Assembly (NCBI RefSeq): GCF_008180195.1
Contig: NZ_VTAV01000009.1
Location: 62,001-126,000 of the forward strand
DNA length: 64,000 bases
DNA from: Sphingobacterium phlebotomi
Lineage (GTDB): Bacteria; Bacteroidota; Bacteroidia; Sphingobacteriales; Sphingobacteriaceae
Direction of reading: 5' to 3'
A program made the position numbers and the translations under genes. Positions 17,305 through 27,582 of this stretch are shown in pieces (within the stretch, counting starts at the first letter, position 1; each line of letters starts with the position of its first letter). The notes under the pieces are model-generated. The model had not been told where the DNA came from, searched no databases, and saw only the letters and a program-made list of their open reading frames with translations.

Positions 17305-17751
17305 ATGAGCATCGGTGCCGAACTTCGTGCCCGACGCGAAGCATTGTCTTTCTCACAGAACGACATCGCTAACATGACAGGCCTTACTGTCAATACCGTC
17401 TCTGCCTTAGAAAAAGGTAAAGGCTCTACATTGAATAATTTCTTGCTTATTTGTCGTGCCTTAAAAATACAACCCAAAGATGTTTTTATAAATGATATAG
17501 ATCTAACACCACTTTACACATTACCTCCATCAACAAAACGTCGGATTGATATCACAAAAAAACTAGACGAACTCGTCAATAATAGTGACTTCTTCGATAC
17601 ACCCAAACGTGTTGCAGAAGTTATCGAAGAATTGGAATCAGACAGAAGCGAAAGCAATAAATTCTCTGTTTATCTTACCAGTTATTGCAAAGAAGGAGAA
17701 TTGGATTATATCAAGGAAGGTAACATCAAACGCTACGTAAAAAAGAAATAA
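17305..17751 (+). CDS. XRE-family helix-turn-helix regulator
   Basis: A 148-residue protein with an N-terminal Cro/C1-type HTH. The pattern is GAELRARREALSFSQNDIA then MTGLTVNTVSALEKGKGST and a final LICRALKIQPKDVF. The C-terminal ~75 residues (containing STKRRIDITKKLDELV) are charged and probably helical, and I do not recognise that part. I chose the ATG at 17305 (MSIGAELRARRE), although an in-frame GTG at 17278 would add nine residues. It is transcribed alone and ends inside a 12-bp terminator stem. No toxin-like partner gene adjoins it. Confidence 0.85.
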   Translation: MSIGAELRARREALSFSQNDIANMTGLTVNTVSALEKGKGSTLNNFLLICRALKIQPKDVFINDIDLTPLYTLPPSTKRRIDITKKLDELVNNSDFFDTPKRVAEVIEELESDRSESNKFSVYLTSYCKEGELDYIKEGNIKRYVKKK

Positions 17752-17780
17752 GTCTCTTTGCTTCAAAACAAAGAGACTTA
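17749..17780. terminator. bidirectional terminator between the XRE and SusD genes
   Basis: TAAGTCTCTTTG (17749-17760) and CAAAGAGACTTA (17769-17780) pair perfectly over 12 bp with an 8-base loop. The left arm begins with the TAA stop codon of the XRE gene. The convergent SusD gene ends at 17815. Confidence 0.75.
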
Positions 17781-17814
17781 TAAACAGCTATCTTTTCTAC
17801 TTATTTAAAGATCT

Positions 17815-19500
17815 TTAATTGTAGCCCGGATTTTGCGGAATTTCCGCTTCATTGATATCAATTGCTGCTTGCGGGATTGGTCTGTAGATCTTATCTTGTC
17901 CGTCCTGTCCTCGAAAAGCCTGGTCCACCCCTACCCGACGTATATCATAGTTGTAACGGCCGCAAAGTTCTTTTAATTTCCCGGTACGGCGCAACTCCGC
18001 CCATCGCAAGTACTCTCCAGCAAATTCTTTCGCACTTTCAATCAATAGTCCATCTAAGGCTTCACTTTGACTGGAAGCATTAGCAATACTTTCCGAGAGT
18101 GTAAGCGTACCTCCATCTTTGGCATTTCCAGGTCGGTCCAAAACCTTTTGTACAAATTGTTCTGCTGTAGGAAAATCATTTAAGCCAATACTCGCTTCCG
18201 CATAGAGAAAGAATGTTTCCGCTTTCCGAGCCAACACAATATCCCGCACACTCGCATGTGTGTTGAAAATCTGTCTTGTGCTTGGGCTGTCGAATTTTTT
18301 GATGACTGGAGTACTCATATCAATCTGATAAGCAGCTCGATATGCTTGCTCGTCATATTTGAAAGGATAATAACGGAAATTGGAAGCGATCTGGTCTTCT
18401 TTTCCTTGTACCCAAGCTAATGAATCCGCACGTGTGTATTCACGCTCCCACACTCTCGGATAATAGGCGCGGATAGGAATTTCAGTTTTATCCTTATTGC
18501 CGTCATAATAATCAAAATATTGATCATAAATTGTCAACATAAACGTCGCGTCATATCGTGCATCGTTTTCTTCGTAAAAGTTGTGCAAATTCCAAGCAGG
18601 AATCAACGCCGACGTCATATATTTATGGTTTAATTCCGCTCCTCCTAGATATGGTCCGAATAACCCTTGCTGATTGTTCCCTTCACTTACGTCCCCGATG
18701 GACCCTCCGTCATACTGCACGGCAAATAGCACCTCATCATTCATTTCGTTTGTTGGCGACCATAATTGCTCATACGGAATACTAATCGTATATCCATCAA
18801 TTGCCGCTTCTGCATATTCTTGTGCCTTTGTAAAATCAACACGTTGATTTAAGTCCCAAGCTCTGGTCAAATAGGCCTTAGCGAGATAATGATTTGCCGT
18901 AGCTTTATTTACCCTGGCACGATTATCTCCCAAATTGGGCAATGCCGCTTCCATTTCACGGATCACAAAATCAAAAGATTCCGCTAGTGATGTTCGAGGA
19001 AGACTTAAACGCGGACCTTCCAATGTCGGTTCATCATTGATCACAATGGCACCGAACTGTTCTATTAATGTAAAATGATAAAAAGCGCGTAAGAATCGTA
19101 ACTCTGCCAGCCATGTCTGCCGTTGTTCTTCGCTAACTTCCGCTATATCATTATAGAATATCGCCACATTTATGTTTTGTATAGCTTGATAACAATTGGT
19201 ATAAAATGTCAACACATCGCCATTATCGGCAAACAGCTGCGTATACTCCATCAATGCACGGTTGGCTTGCTCTCTGTTCATCTGGTAAATATCAGTTCCC
19301 CCCAATAAAACCCAGGGAGCTTCTACCCCAAATGTGGTACGCAGGGTAGCATATGAAGTGTTCATAATAGACGTGTATCCTGCCTCGGTTCTATAAAACT
19401 CTTCATTGGTAATCCCGCCTCGGTTATCCTCCTCAAGGAACTTTGCACATCCCGATAACGCCAGTGCACCAACACACCATGCATATATTGTTTTTTTCAT
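17815..19500 (-). CDS. SusD/RagB-family outer-membrane lipoprotein (first pair)
   Basis: A 561-residue nutrient-binding lipoprotein that caps its SusC partner channel on the outer membrane. The N-terminus has a lipoprotein signal with lipobox LSGCAKFLEED (Cys ~18). Typical RagB/SusD features follow, including TPR-like segments such as LAELRFLRAFYHFTLIEQFG and NHYLAKAYLTRAWDL and the C-terminal IPQAAIDINEAEIPQNPGY. Its start is 15 bp after the SusC stop, so the two form an operon. The ligand is unknown because no glycosidase, lyase or peptidase gene accompanies the pair. Confidence 0.95.
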   Translation of the reverse strand: MKKTIYAWCVGALALSGCAKFLEEDNRGGITNEEFYRTEAGYTSIMNTSYATLRTTFGVEAPWVLLGGTDIYQMNREQANRALMEYTQLFADNGDVLTFYTNCYQAIQNINVAIFYNDIAEVSEEQRQTWLAELRFLRAFYHFTLIEQFGAIVINDEPTLEGPRLSLPRTSLAESFDFVIREMEAALPNLGDNRARVNKATANHYLAKAYLTRAWDLNQRVDFTKAQEYAEAAIDGYTISIPYEQLWSPTNEMNDEVLFAVQYDGGSIGDVSEGNNQQGLFGPYLGGAELNHKYMTSALIPAWNLHNFYEENDARYDATFMLTIYDQYFDYYDGNKDKTEIPIRAYYPRVWEREYTRADSLAWVQGKEDQIASNFRYYPFKYDEQAYRAAYQIDMSTPVIKKFDSPSTRQIFNTHASVRDIVLARKAETFFLYAEASIGLNDFPTAEQFVQKVLDRPGNAKDGGTLTLSESIANASSQSEALDGLLIESAKEFAGEYLRWAELRRTGKLKELCGRYNYDIRRVGVDQAFRGQDGQDKIYRPIPQAAIDINEAEIPQNPGYN

Positions 19501-19515
19501 CTCTTTTTCGTTTAA

Positions 19516-22500
19516 TTAAAATCTAACATTTACACCAAGTTGATACGTCACATTACTTGGTCCATTTCCATCGCTTAGTGCTGTTGTGGCGTATTCTGGA
19601 TCCCATCCTTCATATTTTGTAAACACAAAAGGATTCAAAATATTGGCATAAATACGCATCGACGACATTTTCCATTTCGAAACAATTTCATTAGGCAATG
19701 TATATCCCATGACAATGTTGCGAATCTTGACAAAAGATGCGTCGGTATAACGTCCATTGTTACCGTAATAAGGCCCGACATTCTGTGGGTGTGGGTATTT
19801 AGCATTCTCATTTCCCGCTCCACTATCGCCCCATACGGCTTGTGGGCTTCCATCAGCGTGCGTTCCCCAATCATTCCAATCGTAACGTGGAAGACCTGGC
19901 GGGATATAATAATCATAGTTGATTTTCGGCCGTCCACGTTGTGTATTCTGTGGACCAAATTCTTCCAAAAAGCTATCTGCAACAAATACACCTTGCCGTG
20001 TGTACAGGTTAACGGACAAATCCAGGTTCTTGTAACGCAGATTAGATGTCACACTTCCGATCCAGTCTGGATAAGGTGAACCTAAGATTACCCGATCTGC
20101 GGGCGTAATCTGGCCGTTGCCGTCGGTGTCTGCTGCCATGGCTTGACCAGGTTGCTGTCCCAAAAGAGCAGCTTCTTCCAGTTGGTCCATTCGCCATAAT
20201 CCTGTGACCCGATAGTCATAGATGACCTCTATTGGTTGCCCGATAAAACGAGCTTCTCCAACCACATCTTCTTTCTTCCCATATAAACTACGGATTGCAT
20301 TCTTATTATGAGAGAACATAAAGGAGGTTGACCATTCCCAGTCATGATGGCTGATATTCGTCGTATGCAGTCCTACTTCCACGCCACGATTGCTGACCGA
20401 ACCAATGTTATCCATCATCCAGGGCACCCCAGATTCGACAGTCAATATACGTTGCATCAACAAACCATCCGAAAGCTTATCATAAAATTCGACGTTACCG
20501 CGTACACGATGATTAAATAGACTAAAATCTACTCCAACGTTTAACTCCCTGGTTTTTTCCCAAGTGATGACCGGATTGATAGGCGGACCCGACATAAAAC
20601 CTCTAACAGGATCACCATTAAAGTCATACCAAATAACCGTATTTGTTTGTGGAGTCAATTGTGAACCAAATGCATCAATACCATTGTTGTTTCCTGAGAA
20701 GCCAAAACTTGTCCGTAGTTTCAAATCGTTGACAAACGAGGCATCTCGCATAAAACCTTCTTCGGAAATCCGCCAAGCGGCAGCCATCGACGGAAATGCT
20801 GCCCATTTGTTCCGTAATTTGGAACTACCATCGTAACGAACCGTACCCGTTAACAAGTATCGCCCCTTAAAATCATAGTTTGCACGGGCTGCAAAGGAAA
20901 GTAAACTGGTTTCTGCGTATGATGTCCCGGATTGGTTTGGTGAGAACGCACCGCTAAACAAATTGTACCACCACGATGGATAGGGTAAGTTATTCGCTCC
21001 TGCCTGAATACCTTCAACTCTCGTTTTATAAGCACTTTGAATCAAAGAGACATCCAATTTATGGTCATTGCCGAAAAACGTATTGTAATTTACCACGTTA
21101 TCCCATGTCCATTCAAGACCTTCCACGTTATTTTGAAAAGCCACATCTTGGTTTCGCTGTCCAGGCACAACACCATAATACGTACCGGTACGGGTCCGGT
21201 TGAATCGCGGCATAAAGGTACTGCGGATCGATAAATTTTCCATCGGACGCAATTCCGCAAAAATATTCGATAATATATCATATTGACGGATTTCCTCGGT
21301 ACCACTATTGATTTCGTTCAGCGGGTTCGGCGAACTAGTAAAATTTCCGTCACCTTGGATAGCTTCTGCGATGCCCGGTTGTGCAATCAGATTTCCATTA
21401 TCATCATGGGCATACAATATAGAAGGCATTCTCAAAATATCCCGGTAGCCATGCTCACTTCCCGAGTTATTAATGCCATGTACAAAATTGATGCTCGCGC
21501 CCGTACTAAAATAATCAGACGTTTTGTGTTCCACCGAAAGTTTCAATGTGTATCGATTCAGATCCTCTTTCAGAAAGTTACCAACTTCCTGCTGATAACC
21601 CACGCCCAAATTATAGGTCAATTTGTCGGACGCACCTGCAATACCCAAATAATGATTTTGTTGCTGTCCGGTTCTTGTTCCCAAGCCTAACCAATCTTCA
21701 TACTGCTCGTTGTATAGACGGGATTCTAATAACGGACTGTTTTGCAAGATAGCATTAGGTGTTTCCAGTGCGTATCGATTATTCGCATAGGTATAGAATG
21801 CTGAGGTACGAAAATCGACCCACTCCCGACCATTCATAAAGTTTGGGATTCTCGCCAGTTGCCGCACACCATAATAACCATCGTATGTCACCGTCGTACG
21901 TGTCTCTCCCGGTCTTCCGGCATTCTTGGTTTTCACGATAACAACACCATTAGAACCTCTTGAACCATAAATGGCTGTGGAAGATGCATCTTTTAACACA
22001 TCGATCTGCTCAATATCTGCCGGATTTAAAAAATCGATATTGCCAGTAGCAATACCGTCGACTATATACAATGGACTACCGCCCTGCATCGAATTTTGTC
22101 CTCTAATCTGGATATTAAATGTTCTTCCCGGGCGGGTGGATGTATTACTGATGTCGACGCCCGGAACGGTACCTTGCAATGCTTCCATTGCAGAGGTTGT
22201 GCCGCGCTCTTGCAGCTCCTTTCCTCCAACAGATCCTACGGCTCCGGTAAGATCTGCTTTACGAACCGTTCCATAACCCACCGCTACGACTTCATCCAAT
22301 TCCAGGGCTTCGTCGACGATCAAGACTACATCCAATGCTGAAGCCGTTCCGATAGGTACGGTCTTCGATTTGTAGCCCATAAGGTCGACCACTAGAGCAT
22401 GCTCCCCTTCTTGTGGAATAGGTAGTGTAAAAGCGCCATCGGCATCCGTACTCGCGCCTATCGTTGATTCTACTAGCCGAACGCTTGCACCAGCCAACGG

Positions 22501-22602
22501 AATCCCGTCTTCATCCTTTACTATCCCAGTAATCTCCCGGGTTTGCCCGAAAGTATACACGCCGGAAAGAAGGGCAAAAAATAAAATTATGAACTTCCTC
22601 AT
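19516..22602 (-). CDS. SusC/RagA-family TonB-dependent outer-membrane channel (first pair)
   Basis: A 1028-residue TonB-dependent transporter. In order it has a signal peptide (residues 1-19), a carboxypeptidase-D-like regulatory domain (REITGIVKDEDGIPLAGAS, ~22-100), the SusC signature plug region (DEVVAVGYGTVRKADLTGAV then IYGSRGSNGVVIVKTK), and a 22-strand-type barrel ending in an aromatic residue (VNVRF). It imports the ligand bound by the adjacent SusD. It is divergently transcribed from the second SusC gene across a gap holding an 18-bp palindrome. No sigma/anti-sigma pair or hybrid sensor is nearby. Confidence 0.96.
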   Translation of the reverse strand: MRKFIILFFALLSGVYTFGQTREITGIVKDEDGIPLAGASVRLVESTIGASTDADGAFTLPIPQEGEHALVVDLMGYKSKTVPIGTASALDVVLIVDEALELDEVVAVGYGTVRKADLTGAVGSVGGKELQERGTTSAMEALQGTVPGVDISNTSTRPGRTFNIQIRGQNSMQGGSPLYIVDGIATGNIDFLNPADIEQIDVLKDASSTAIYGSRGSNGVVIVKTKNAGRPGETRTTVTYDGYYGVRQLARIPNFMNGREWVDFRTSAFYTYANNRYALETPNAILQNSPLLESRLYNEQYEDWLGLGTRTGQQQNHYLGIAGASDKLTYNLGVGYQQEVGNFLKEDLNRYTLKLSVEHKTSDYFSTGASINFVHGINNSGSEHGYRDILRMPSILYAHDDNGNLIAQPGIAEAIQGDGNFTSSPNPLNEINSGTEEIRQYDILSNIFAELRPMENLSIRSTFMPRFNRTRTGTYYGVVPGQRNQDVAFQNNVEGLEWTWDNVVNYNTFFGNDHKLDVSLIQSAYKTRVEGIQAGANNLPYPSWWYNLFSGAFSPNQSGTSYAETSLLSFAARANYDFKGRYLLTGTVRYDGSSKLRNKWAAFPSMAAAWRISEEGFMRDASFVNDLKLRTSFGFSGNNNGIDAFGSQLTPQTNTVIWYDFNGDPVRGFMSGPPINPVITWEKTRELNVGVDFSLFNHRVRGNVEFYDKLSDGLLMQRILTVESGVPWMMDNIGSVSNRGVEVGLHTTNISHHDWEWSTSFMFSHNKNAIRSLYGKKEDVVGEARFIGQPIEVIYDYRVTGLWRMDQLEEAALLGQQPGQAMAADTDGNGQITPADRVILGSPYPDWIGSVTSNLRYKNLDLSVNLYTRQGVFVADSFLEEFGPQNTQRGRPKINYDYYIPPGLPRYDWNDWGTHADGSPQAVWGDSGAGNENAKYPHPQNVGPYYGNNGRYTDASFVKIRNIVMGYTLPNEIVSKWKMSSMRIYANILNPFVFTKYEGWDPEYATTALSDGNGPSNVTYQLGVNVRF

Positions 22603-22767
22603 AGATGATTTGTGTAAAAGTTTATTATTATATGTTTATTTAACTTGGCTCGCTATTTGCCCCTCTCGGAAAAAAGAAAGATAAACAACCAGATTTATAT
22701 TATTAGCTTGATGAAGATAGCTATCTCGATAATAATTCTCGAATCAATCACATGTTAAAAAAACGCA

Positions 22768-22785
22768 AACGTTGCCGGCAACGTT
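22768..22785. promoter_or_regulatory. perfect 18-bp palindromic operator between divergent susC genes
   Basis: AACGTTGCCGGCAACGTT is a perfect palindrome with a central CCGG. Its arms resemble LacI/GalR-family operators (AACG-type half-sites around a central CG). It lies about 165 bp from each susC start codon, so one regulator could control both pairs. No LacI-family gene is encoded in the window. Confidence 0.7.
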
Positions 22786-22900
22786 GCCATTCCATTTTCA
22801 AATAAAGATTTCGTAACAACAGGTTTATCACTACGATGTGGCCTAAAAAATATTTGCATAGGAAACTTCAAATAAAATCTACTAAGTCTATATATATTAT

Positions 22901-22908
22901 TATATTTG
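22901..22908 (+). promoter_or_regulatory. Bacteroidota-type -7 element of the second susC gene
   Basis: TATATTTG matches TAnnTTTG and lies 27 bp before the preferred ATG at 22935. It argues against the upstream in-frame ATG at 22836 as the start, because that codon would precede the promoter. Confidence 0.5.
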
Positions 22909-22934
22909 CACCTTTAATTCTAAATGCCGCACTT

Positions 22935-25900
22935 ATGTCTAAAATTACTACATGCTTTTATGCTTACCTGACACTTGTCTTCCTATGGGGTCCCTCCTTA
23001 TATGTCAGCGCGCAAACACGCACTATACAAGGGACAGTTAAAGACGCCTTTACTGGAGGACCTCTAGTAGGCGTAAGCGTTCAGGTATCTGGTCAACTGA
23101 ACAGTACCTCCACCCAAGGAGATGGACGTTATAGCCTAGAAGTCGACGAGTCCGCCGTTGAACTGATATTTTCATATCTAGGCTATGACACACAACGTAT
23201 CCAGCTCACTTCTTCCACGATTGACGTATCCATGGAAGTATCAAGCAAGGATCTCGATGAAGTCGTGGTCGTAGCTTATGGCACATCGCGAAGAGGAAAT
23301 ATCACAGGATCCGTTAGCACGATTAACAACAAGCAGCTTGAAAACCGACAGGTTTCTGACATCTCAAAAGCTTTTGAAGGACAGGTTCCAGGACTACAAT
23401 CCGTAGCTTCTTCCGGACAGCCCGGTACGGGAGCTACTATTCGGATCCGTGGAATCGGCTCCATTAATGCTTCGGCCGATCCGCTCTATGTAGTTGATGG
23501 CAGTCCGTATATGGGTGATATCAATGCCATCAATCCGAATGATATCCAATCAATCAGCGTATTAAAAGACGCAGCCTCTAGTGCACTCTATGGCTCAAGA
23601 GGTGCAAATGGTGTCATTATTATTACGACGAAAAATGGGCAAGCAGGTGAAAAAGCTGCTATTAACGTCAACTTTACCCAAGGCGCGACAAGTCGAGCAG
23701 TAAAAGATTACGAACAGGTCACAACGGACGAATATTTCACGCTGTATTGGGAAGCACTTCGTAATAAAAACCTCTCCAGCAACCTCACTCCGGAACAGGC
23801 TGCCAGAAATGCCAGTAGTAACCTACTCACCGATTTAAATATTAACCCGTATGGACCAGATTATCCCCAGCCCATCGGGCCCGACGGCCAGTTAGTAGCT
23901 GGAGCGAAACCTTTATGGAACGACAACTGGGCCGATGTATTGCAACGTATAGGCAGCCGCACACAAGCTGATCTCAATTTGAGCGGGGGTGGTGAAAACC
24001 ACAACTACTTTATCTCCGGTGGTTATCTAAATGAAAACGGAATCGCTATTGAATCTGGTTACCGACGCTATAACGTGCGTTCAAACATCGACGCGAAACT
24101 ACGTCCTTGGCTGAATGCTGGGATTAACTTTGCCGGAAGTAGCTCACTCCAGAAATATCCGCAATCGGAAGATAGCAACACGGCAAACATTATTAATTTC
24201 TCCCGACTTGTGCCTTCTTTTTACCCTTATTATAAAAGAAATCCGGACGGTACTTACGATACAGATGCGTATGATAACAAAATTTGGGATTTTGGTGACT
24301 ACCGTCCCAGTGGAGCTACACCAAACAACAATTTAGCGGCATCCCTCCCATTGGATAAAAACAATATTCTCCGAGAAAACGTTTCTACCCGGGCATACCT
24401 AGAAGCCATATTGCACCCAACGTTAAAATTTAGATCAACCTATAGTGTGGATTACATCAATTCCAATACCCACGATTATACGAATCCGATCTATGGCAAT
24501 TCAGGCGAGCGCGGAGGAACCGTCTATAAATCTAATGTACGTACTGTAGCACAAACCTGGAACAACATCTTGACTTTCGACAAGCAATTTGAAGATCACC
24601 ACCTTAATGTATTGGCGGGGCACGAATATTATGATTTCCACTCGGCCAACATTAGCGGAGATCGTGAACGTTTCGTTTTACCCGGGTTTTATGAACCTAT
24701 TGCGGCATCACAACTGAATTCATTTACGGGATCGTCTTCCGATTATAGGTTATTGAGTTTTTTGGGTCGGGCGGAATATAATTATCTAAACCGCTATCAT
24801 TTTTCAGCCTCTTTACGAACCGATGGTTCATCTCGATTTGCACCAGAAAGCCGATGGGGTACATTTTGGTCTGTGGGCGGATCGTGGAAAATCGCAGAAG
24901 AAAGCTTCTTCCAAGACCAAACACTTATCAACCAACTAACGTTACGTGCCAGCTATGGTGGCCAAGGAAATGATAATCTCGGCACTTACTATGCATATCA
25001 AGGTTTATATACGATAGCCAATAACTTAGGCCGGGGAGGTACGGTAACAGATCGCCTTCCTACACCGGATTTAAAATGGGAAACAAACCTCAATTTTAAT
25101 CTCGGTTTGGATATCGCTATACTCCAAAATCGGATTTCGTTATCTGCAGAGTATTTTAACAGACAAAGTAAGGATCTGTTGTTTACAATGCCACTACCTC
25201 CATCATCAGGCTACATTGGATATGATGCAAACATCGGCTCCATGAAAAATACGGGTTTCGATATAGATTTGCGCACAATACCCGTTAGAACGGCGGATTT
25301 CCGGTGGAATTTAGACGTGAACTTCTCCCATTATCGCAACCAGATAACGGAGCTGCCCACGGAAAATAACGAGCCGCTAGATGCTGGAAATAAATTGTTG
25401 CGCATAGGCGGTTCCATTTATGATTTTTATATCCCCGAGTGGGCTGGCATAGATCCAGAAAACGGGAATCCATTATGGTACTTAGCCGATGATGACGGCA
25501 ACAGAACCAACGAGACAACTTCGATCCATGGAGATGCGGGGCGTTTCATACAAGGCAGTTCGCTACCCAAACTCGTGGGTGGTATAAACAATAGTTTTTC
25601 CTATAAAAACATAGACTTTTCCGCATTACTAAGCTTTAGTATCGGCGGACAGGTTTTAGACAATGATTATCTAATGATTATGCATAATGGAAACACTCCT
25701 GGACGAGCTTGGAGCAAGGAAATCTTAAACCGTTGGACACCGGAAAATACGGAAACGGATGTACCGCGTTTGACCACAGATAATCTGAGTTGGACGTCTA
25801 CTTCCACCCGCTTTCTTTACAGTGGAACATATGCCCGTGTCAAGAACGTAAGTATTGGTTACACGATCCCTCAATCCGTACTATCTCGCATAGGGATAGG

Positions 25901-26048
25901 TAGCTTGCGCGTCTTCGCTCTTGCAGAAAACCTATTTACTTTTTACGGGCACAAAGGGATGGATCCTGAGCAGACTGTAAATGGAGCAACCTATTATAGA
26001 TATCCCGCTATACGTACTATTTCCGGCGGATTACAATTGGGACTATAA
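22935..26048 (+). CDS. SusC/RagA-family TonB-dependent outer-membrane channel (second pair)
   Basis: A 1037-residue transporter from the ATG at 22935, which places a normal signal peptide at the N-terminus. The longer frame from 22836 would bury it. Domains in order are the signal peptide (~1-27), a carboxypeptidase-like domain (RTIQGTVKDAFTGGPLVGV), the plug with DEVVVVAYGTSRRGNITGSV and LYGSRGANGVIIITTKNG, and a barrel ending GLQLGL. It is clearly paralogous in type to the first SusC but differs along its length, so the pairs likely import different ligands. The SusD partner begins 29 bp downstream. Confidence 0.95.
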   Translation: MSKITTCFYAYLTLVFLWGPSLYVSAQTRTIQGTVKDAFTGGPLVGVSVQVSGQLNSTSTQGDGRYSLEVDESAVELIFSYLGYDTQRIQLTSSTIDVSMEVSSKDLDEVVVVAYGTSRRGNITGSVSTINNKQLENRQVSDISKAFEGQVPGLQSVASSGQPGTGATIRIRGIGSINASADPLYVVDGSPYMGDINAINPNDIQSISVLKDAASSALYGSRGANGVIIITTKNGQAGEKAAINVNFTQGATSRAVKDYEQVTTDEYFTLYWEALRNKNLSSNLTPEQAARNASSNLLTDLNINPYGPDYPQPIGPDGQLVAGAKPLWNDNWADVLQRIGSRTQADLNLSGGGENHNYFISGGYLNENGIAIESGYRRYNVRSNIDAKLRPWLNAGINFAGSSSLQKYPQSEDSNTANIINFSRLVPSFYPYYKRNPDGTYDTDAYDNKIWDFGDYRPSGATPNNNLAASLPLDKNNILRENVSTRAYLEAILHPTLKFRSTYSVDYINSNTHDYTNPIYGNSGERGGTVYKSNVRTVAQTWNNILTFDKQFEDHHLNVLAGHEYYDFHSANISGDRERFVLPGFYEPIAASQLNSFTGSSSDYRLLSFLGRAEYNYLNRYHFSASLRTDGSSRFAPESRWGTFWSVGGSWKIAEESFFQDQTLINQLTLRASYGGQGNDNLGTYYAYQGLYTIANNLGRGGTVTDRLPTPDLKWETNLNFNLGLDIAILQNRISLSAEYFNRQSKDLLFTMPLPPSSGYIGYDANIGSMKNTGFDIDLRTIPVRTADFRWNLDVNFSHYRNQITELPTENNEPLDAGNKLLRIGGSIYDFYIPEWAGIDPENGNPLWYLADDDGNRTNETTSIHGDAGRFIQGSSLPKLVGGINNSFSYKNIDFSALLSFSIGGQVLDNDYLMIMHNGNTPGRAWSKEILNRWTPENTETDVPRLTTDNLSWTSTSTRFLYSGTYARVKNVSIGYTIPQSVLSRIGIGSLRVFALAENLFTFYGHKGMDPEQTVNGATYYRYPAIRTISGGLQLGL

Positions 26049-26077
26049 ACGATATAAGAATAGTAAAACACAGAAAA

Positions 26078-27571
26078 ATGAAATTAACACACCTATATAT
26101 TGCAATCTTGACGGTATTGTCCTCCACTTCCTGCAGCGACATACTCGATACCGCTCCCACTGACGCGGTCGTAGATACCGAAATCTACAAATCAACCGAG
26201 AACATAGAAACGGTTATAGAAGGCACATGGCGATACCTGAATGACACCTATTTCACATTTGCCAATCCTGGTTATACAGCATTCATGCGAACCAGTGACG
26301 CGATGGGAAACGACGTCGCCGTTACCACTAAATATGGTTACCGGGATCCCTACACTTTTAGTGAGATGATTAATTCGACCGCTTATCGGGTGACTTCGCT
26401 CTGGAGGTTATTATATAAGGTCATTGACAACACAAACAATGTTATCCACAAAGTCGATGATGCCGAAGGCAGTGACGTGGACAAGGAGCTTTTAAAGGGA
26501 CAAGCAAAAGCGCTGAGAGCATTCTGTTATCTCAATTTAGCTTCCTTCTACCAGTTCAGTTACCAAAAAGATAAAGATGCATTAACAGTACCTATTTATA
26601 CTGAACCAACGACCCGGGAAACTAAAGGACAACCAAAAGCGAGTTTGGAAGATATCTACAGTCTAATCTTGAATGATCTTCATGATGCGTCCACGTTATT
26701 GGAAGATTACGAACGTCATAATAAGTACCGAATTGATAAGCATGTTGTGCACGGATTATTGGCTAGGGCTTATTTGAATATGGGACTATGGGAAGAAGCG
26801 GCCGAAGCAGCAGAGAACGCAAAAGAAGGCTATGACCTGATGACAGCTGACGCCTACGAGCAAGGATTTAATGATGTGGGAAATGCAGAATGGATTTGGG
26901 GGCACGTGCAAACAAGTGAACAGAATACCGCAAGCTATACATTTCATTACCTCGACGTTTCTTCATCTGGTTCTTATTATTTTAGTTTCATGGCCGACCC
27001 TTATTTTAAAGATTTATTTGATCCGCAAGATATCCGTTATCAGCTATTTGAGTGGGACGGCGAACCGGGAAGAGAGGGCTTTCTGAGGTATAAAAAATTC
27101 AAATTCAAATCTAATCTAATTGGCGATATCGTATACATGAGGTCTGCTGAAATGTGGTTAATTGCCGCCGAAGGTTATGCTCGTGCCGGACAAACAGCAA
27201 AAGCAATAGAAGCGCTCAATACCTTGAGAGCCGCAAGACAAGCTCCTCTTTATTCAACTGCTTCGGGCGTCTTGCTCGACGAAATACTTATCGAGCGCCG
27301 GAAAGAATTATGGGGAGAAGGTTTTTCCCTTTCGGACATTATCCGTACGCAGGGATCGGTTACACGAAAAGCATTTTTAAATACGGATGGCACCCCTATC
27401 CAAATCGAAGTCACTACACCTGACGGTGAAGTAAAAAAAGTGAACGGACAGGGACATCGCGTTGTTAATTTTCCAGATGGTAAGGCGTTCACGGCCAATA
27501 GCCGTTATTACATTTTTGCCATTCCGGACGAAGAAATCCGACGGAACCCCAATCTAAACAACAACGATTAA
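26078..27571 (+). CDS. SusD/RagB-family outer-membrane lipoprotein (second pair)
   Basis: A 497-residue ligand-binding lipoprotein. A lipoprotein signal with lipobox SSTSCSDILDTAPTD (Cys ~19) is followed by SusD helices, including LKGQAKALRAFCYLNLASFYQF, KHVVHGLLARAYLNMGLWEEA and LIAAEGYARAGQTAKAIEAL. The C-terminus YYIFAIPDEEIRRNPNLN is the usual SusD end. It is in an operon with the upstream SusC. The inverted repeat of an insertion sequence starts eight bases after the stop codon, so any native downstream genes or terminator have been displaced or replaced. Confidence 0.95.
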   Translation: MKLTHLYIAILTVLSSTSCSDILDTAPTDAVVDTEIYKSTENIETVIEGTWRYLNDTYFTFANPGYTAFMRTSDAMGNDVAVTTKYGYRDPYTFSEMINSTAYRVTSLWRLLYKVIDNTNNVIHKVDDAEGSDVDKELLKGQAKALRAFCYLNLASFYQFSYQKDKDALTVPIYTEPTTRETKGQPKASLEDIYSLILNDLHDASTLLEDYERHNKYRIDKHVVHGLLARAYLNMGLWEEAAEAAENAKEGYDLMTADAYEQGFNDVGNAEWIWGHVQTSEQNTASYTFHYLDVSSSGSYYFSFMADPYFKDLFDPQDIRYQLFEWDGEPGREGFLRYKKFKFKSNLIGDIVYMRSAEMWLIAAEGYARAGQTAKAIEALNTLRAARQAPLYSTASGVLLDEILIERRKELWGEGFSLSDIIRTQGSVTRKAFLNTDGTPIQIEVTTPDGEVKKVNGQGHRVVNFPDGKAFTANSRYYIFAIPDEEIRRNPNLNNND

Positions 27572-27582
27572 TTCATAAAAAG

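Noticed and set aside
19635..19991. Minus-strand 118-codon frame inside the first susC
   Set aside because: It is an alternative frame on the same strand as an intact, strongly recognisable SusC, and it lacks any domain.
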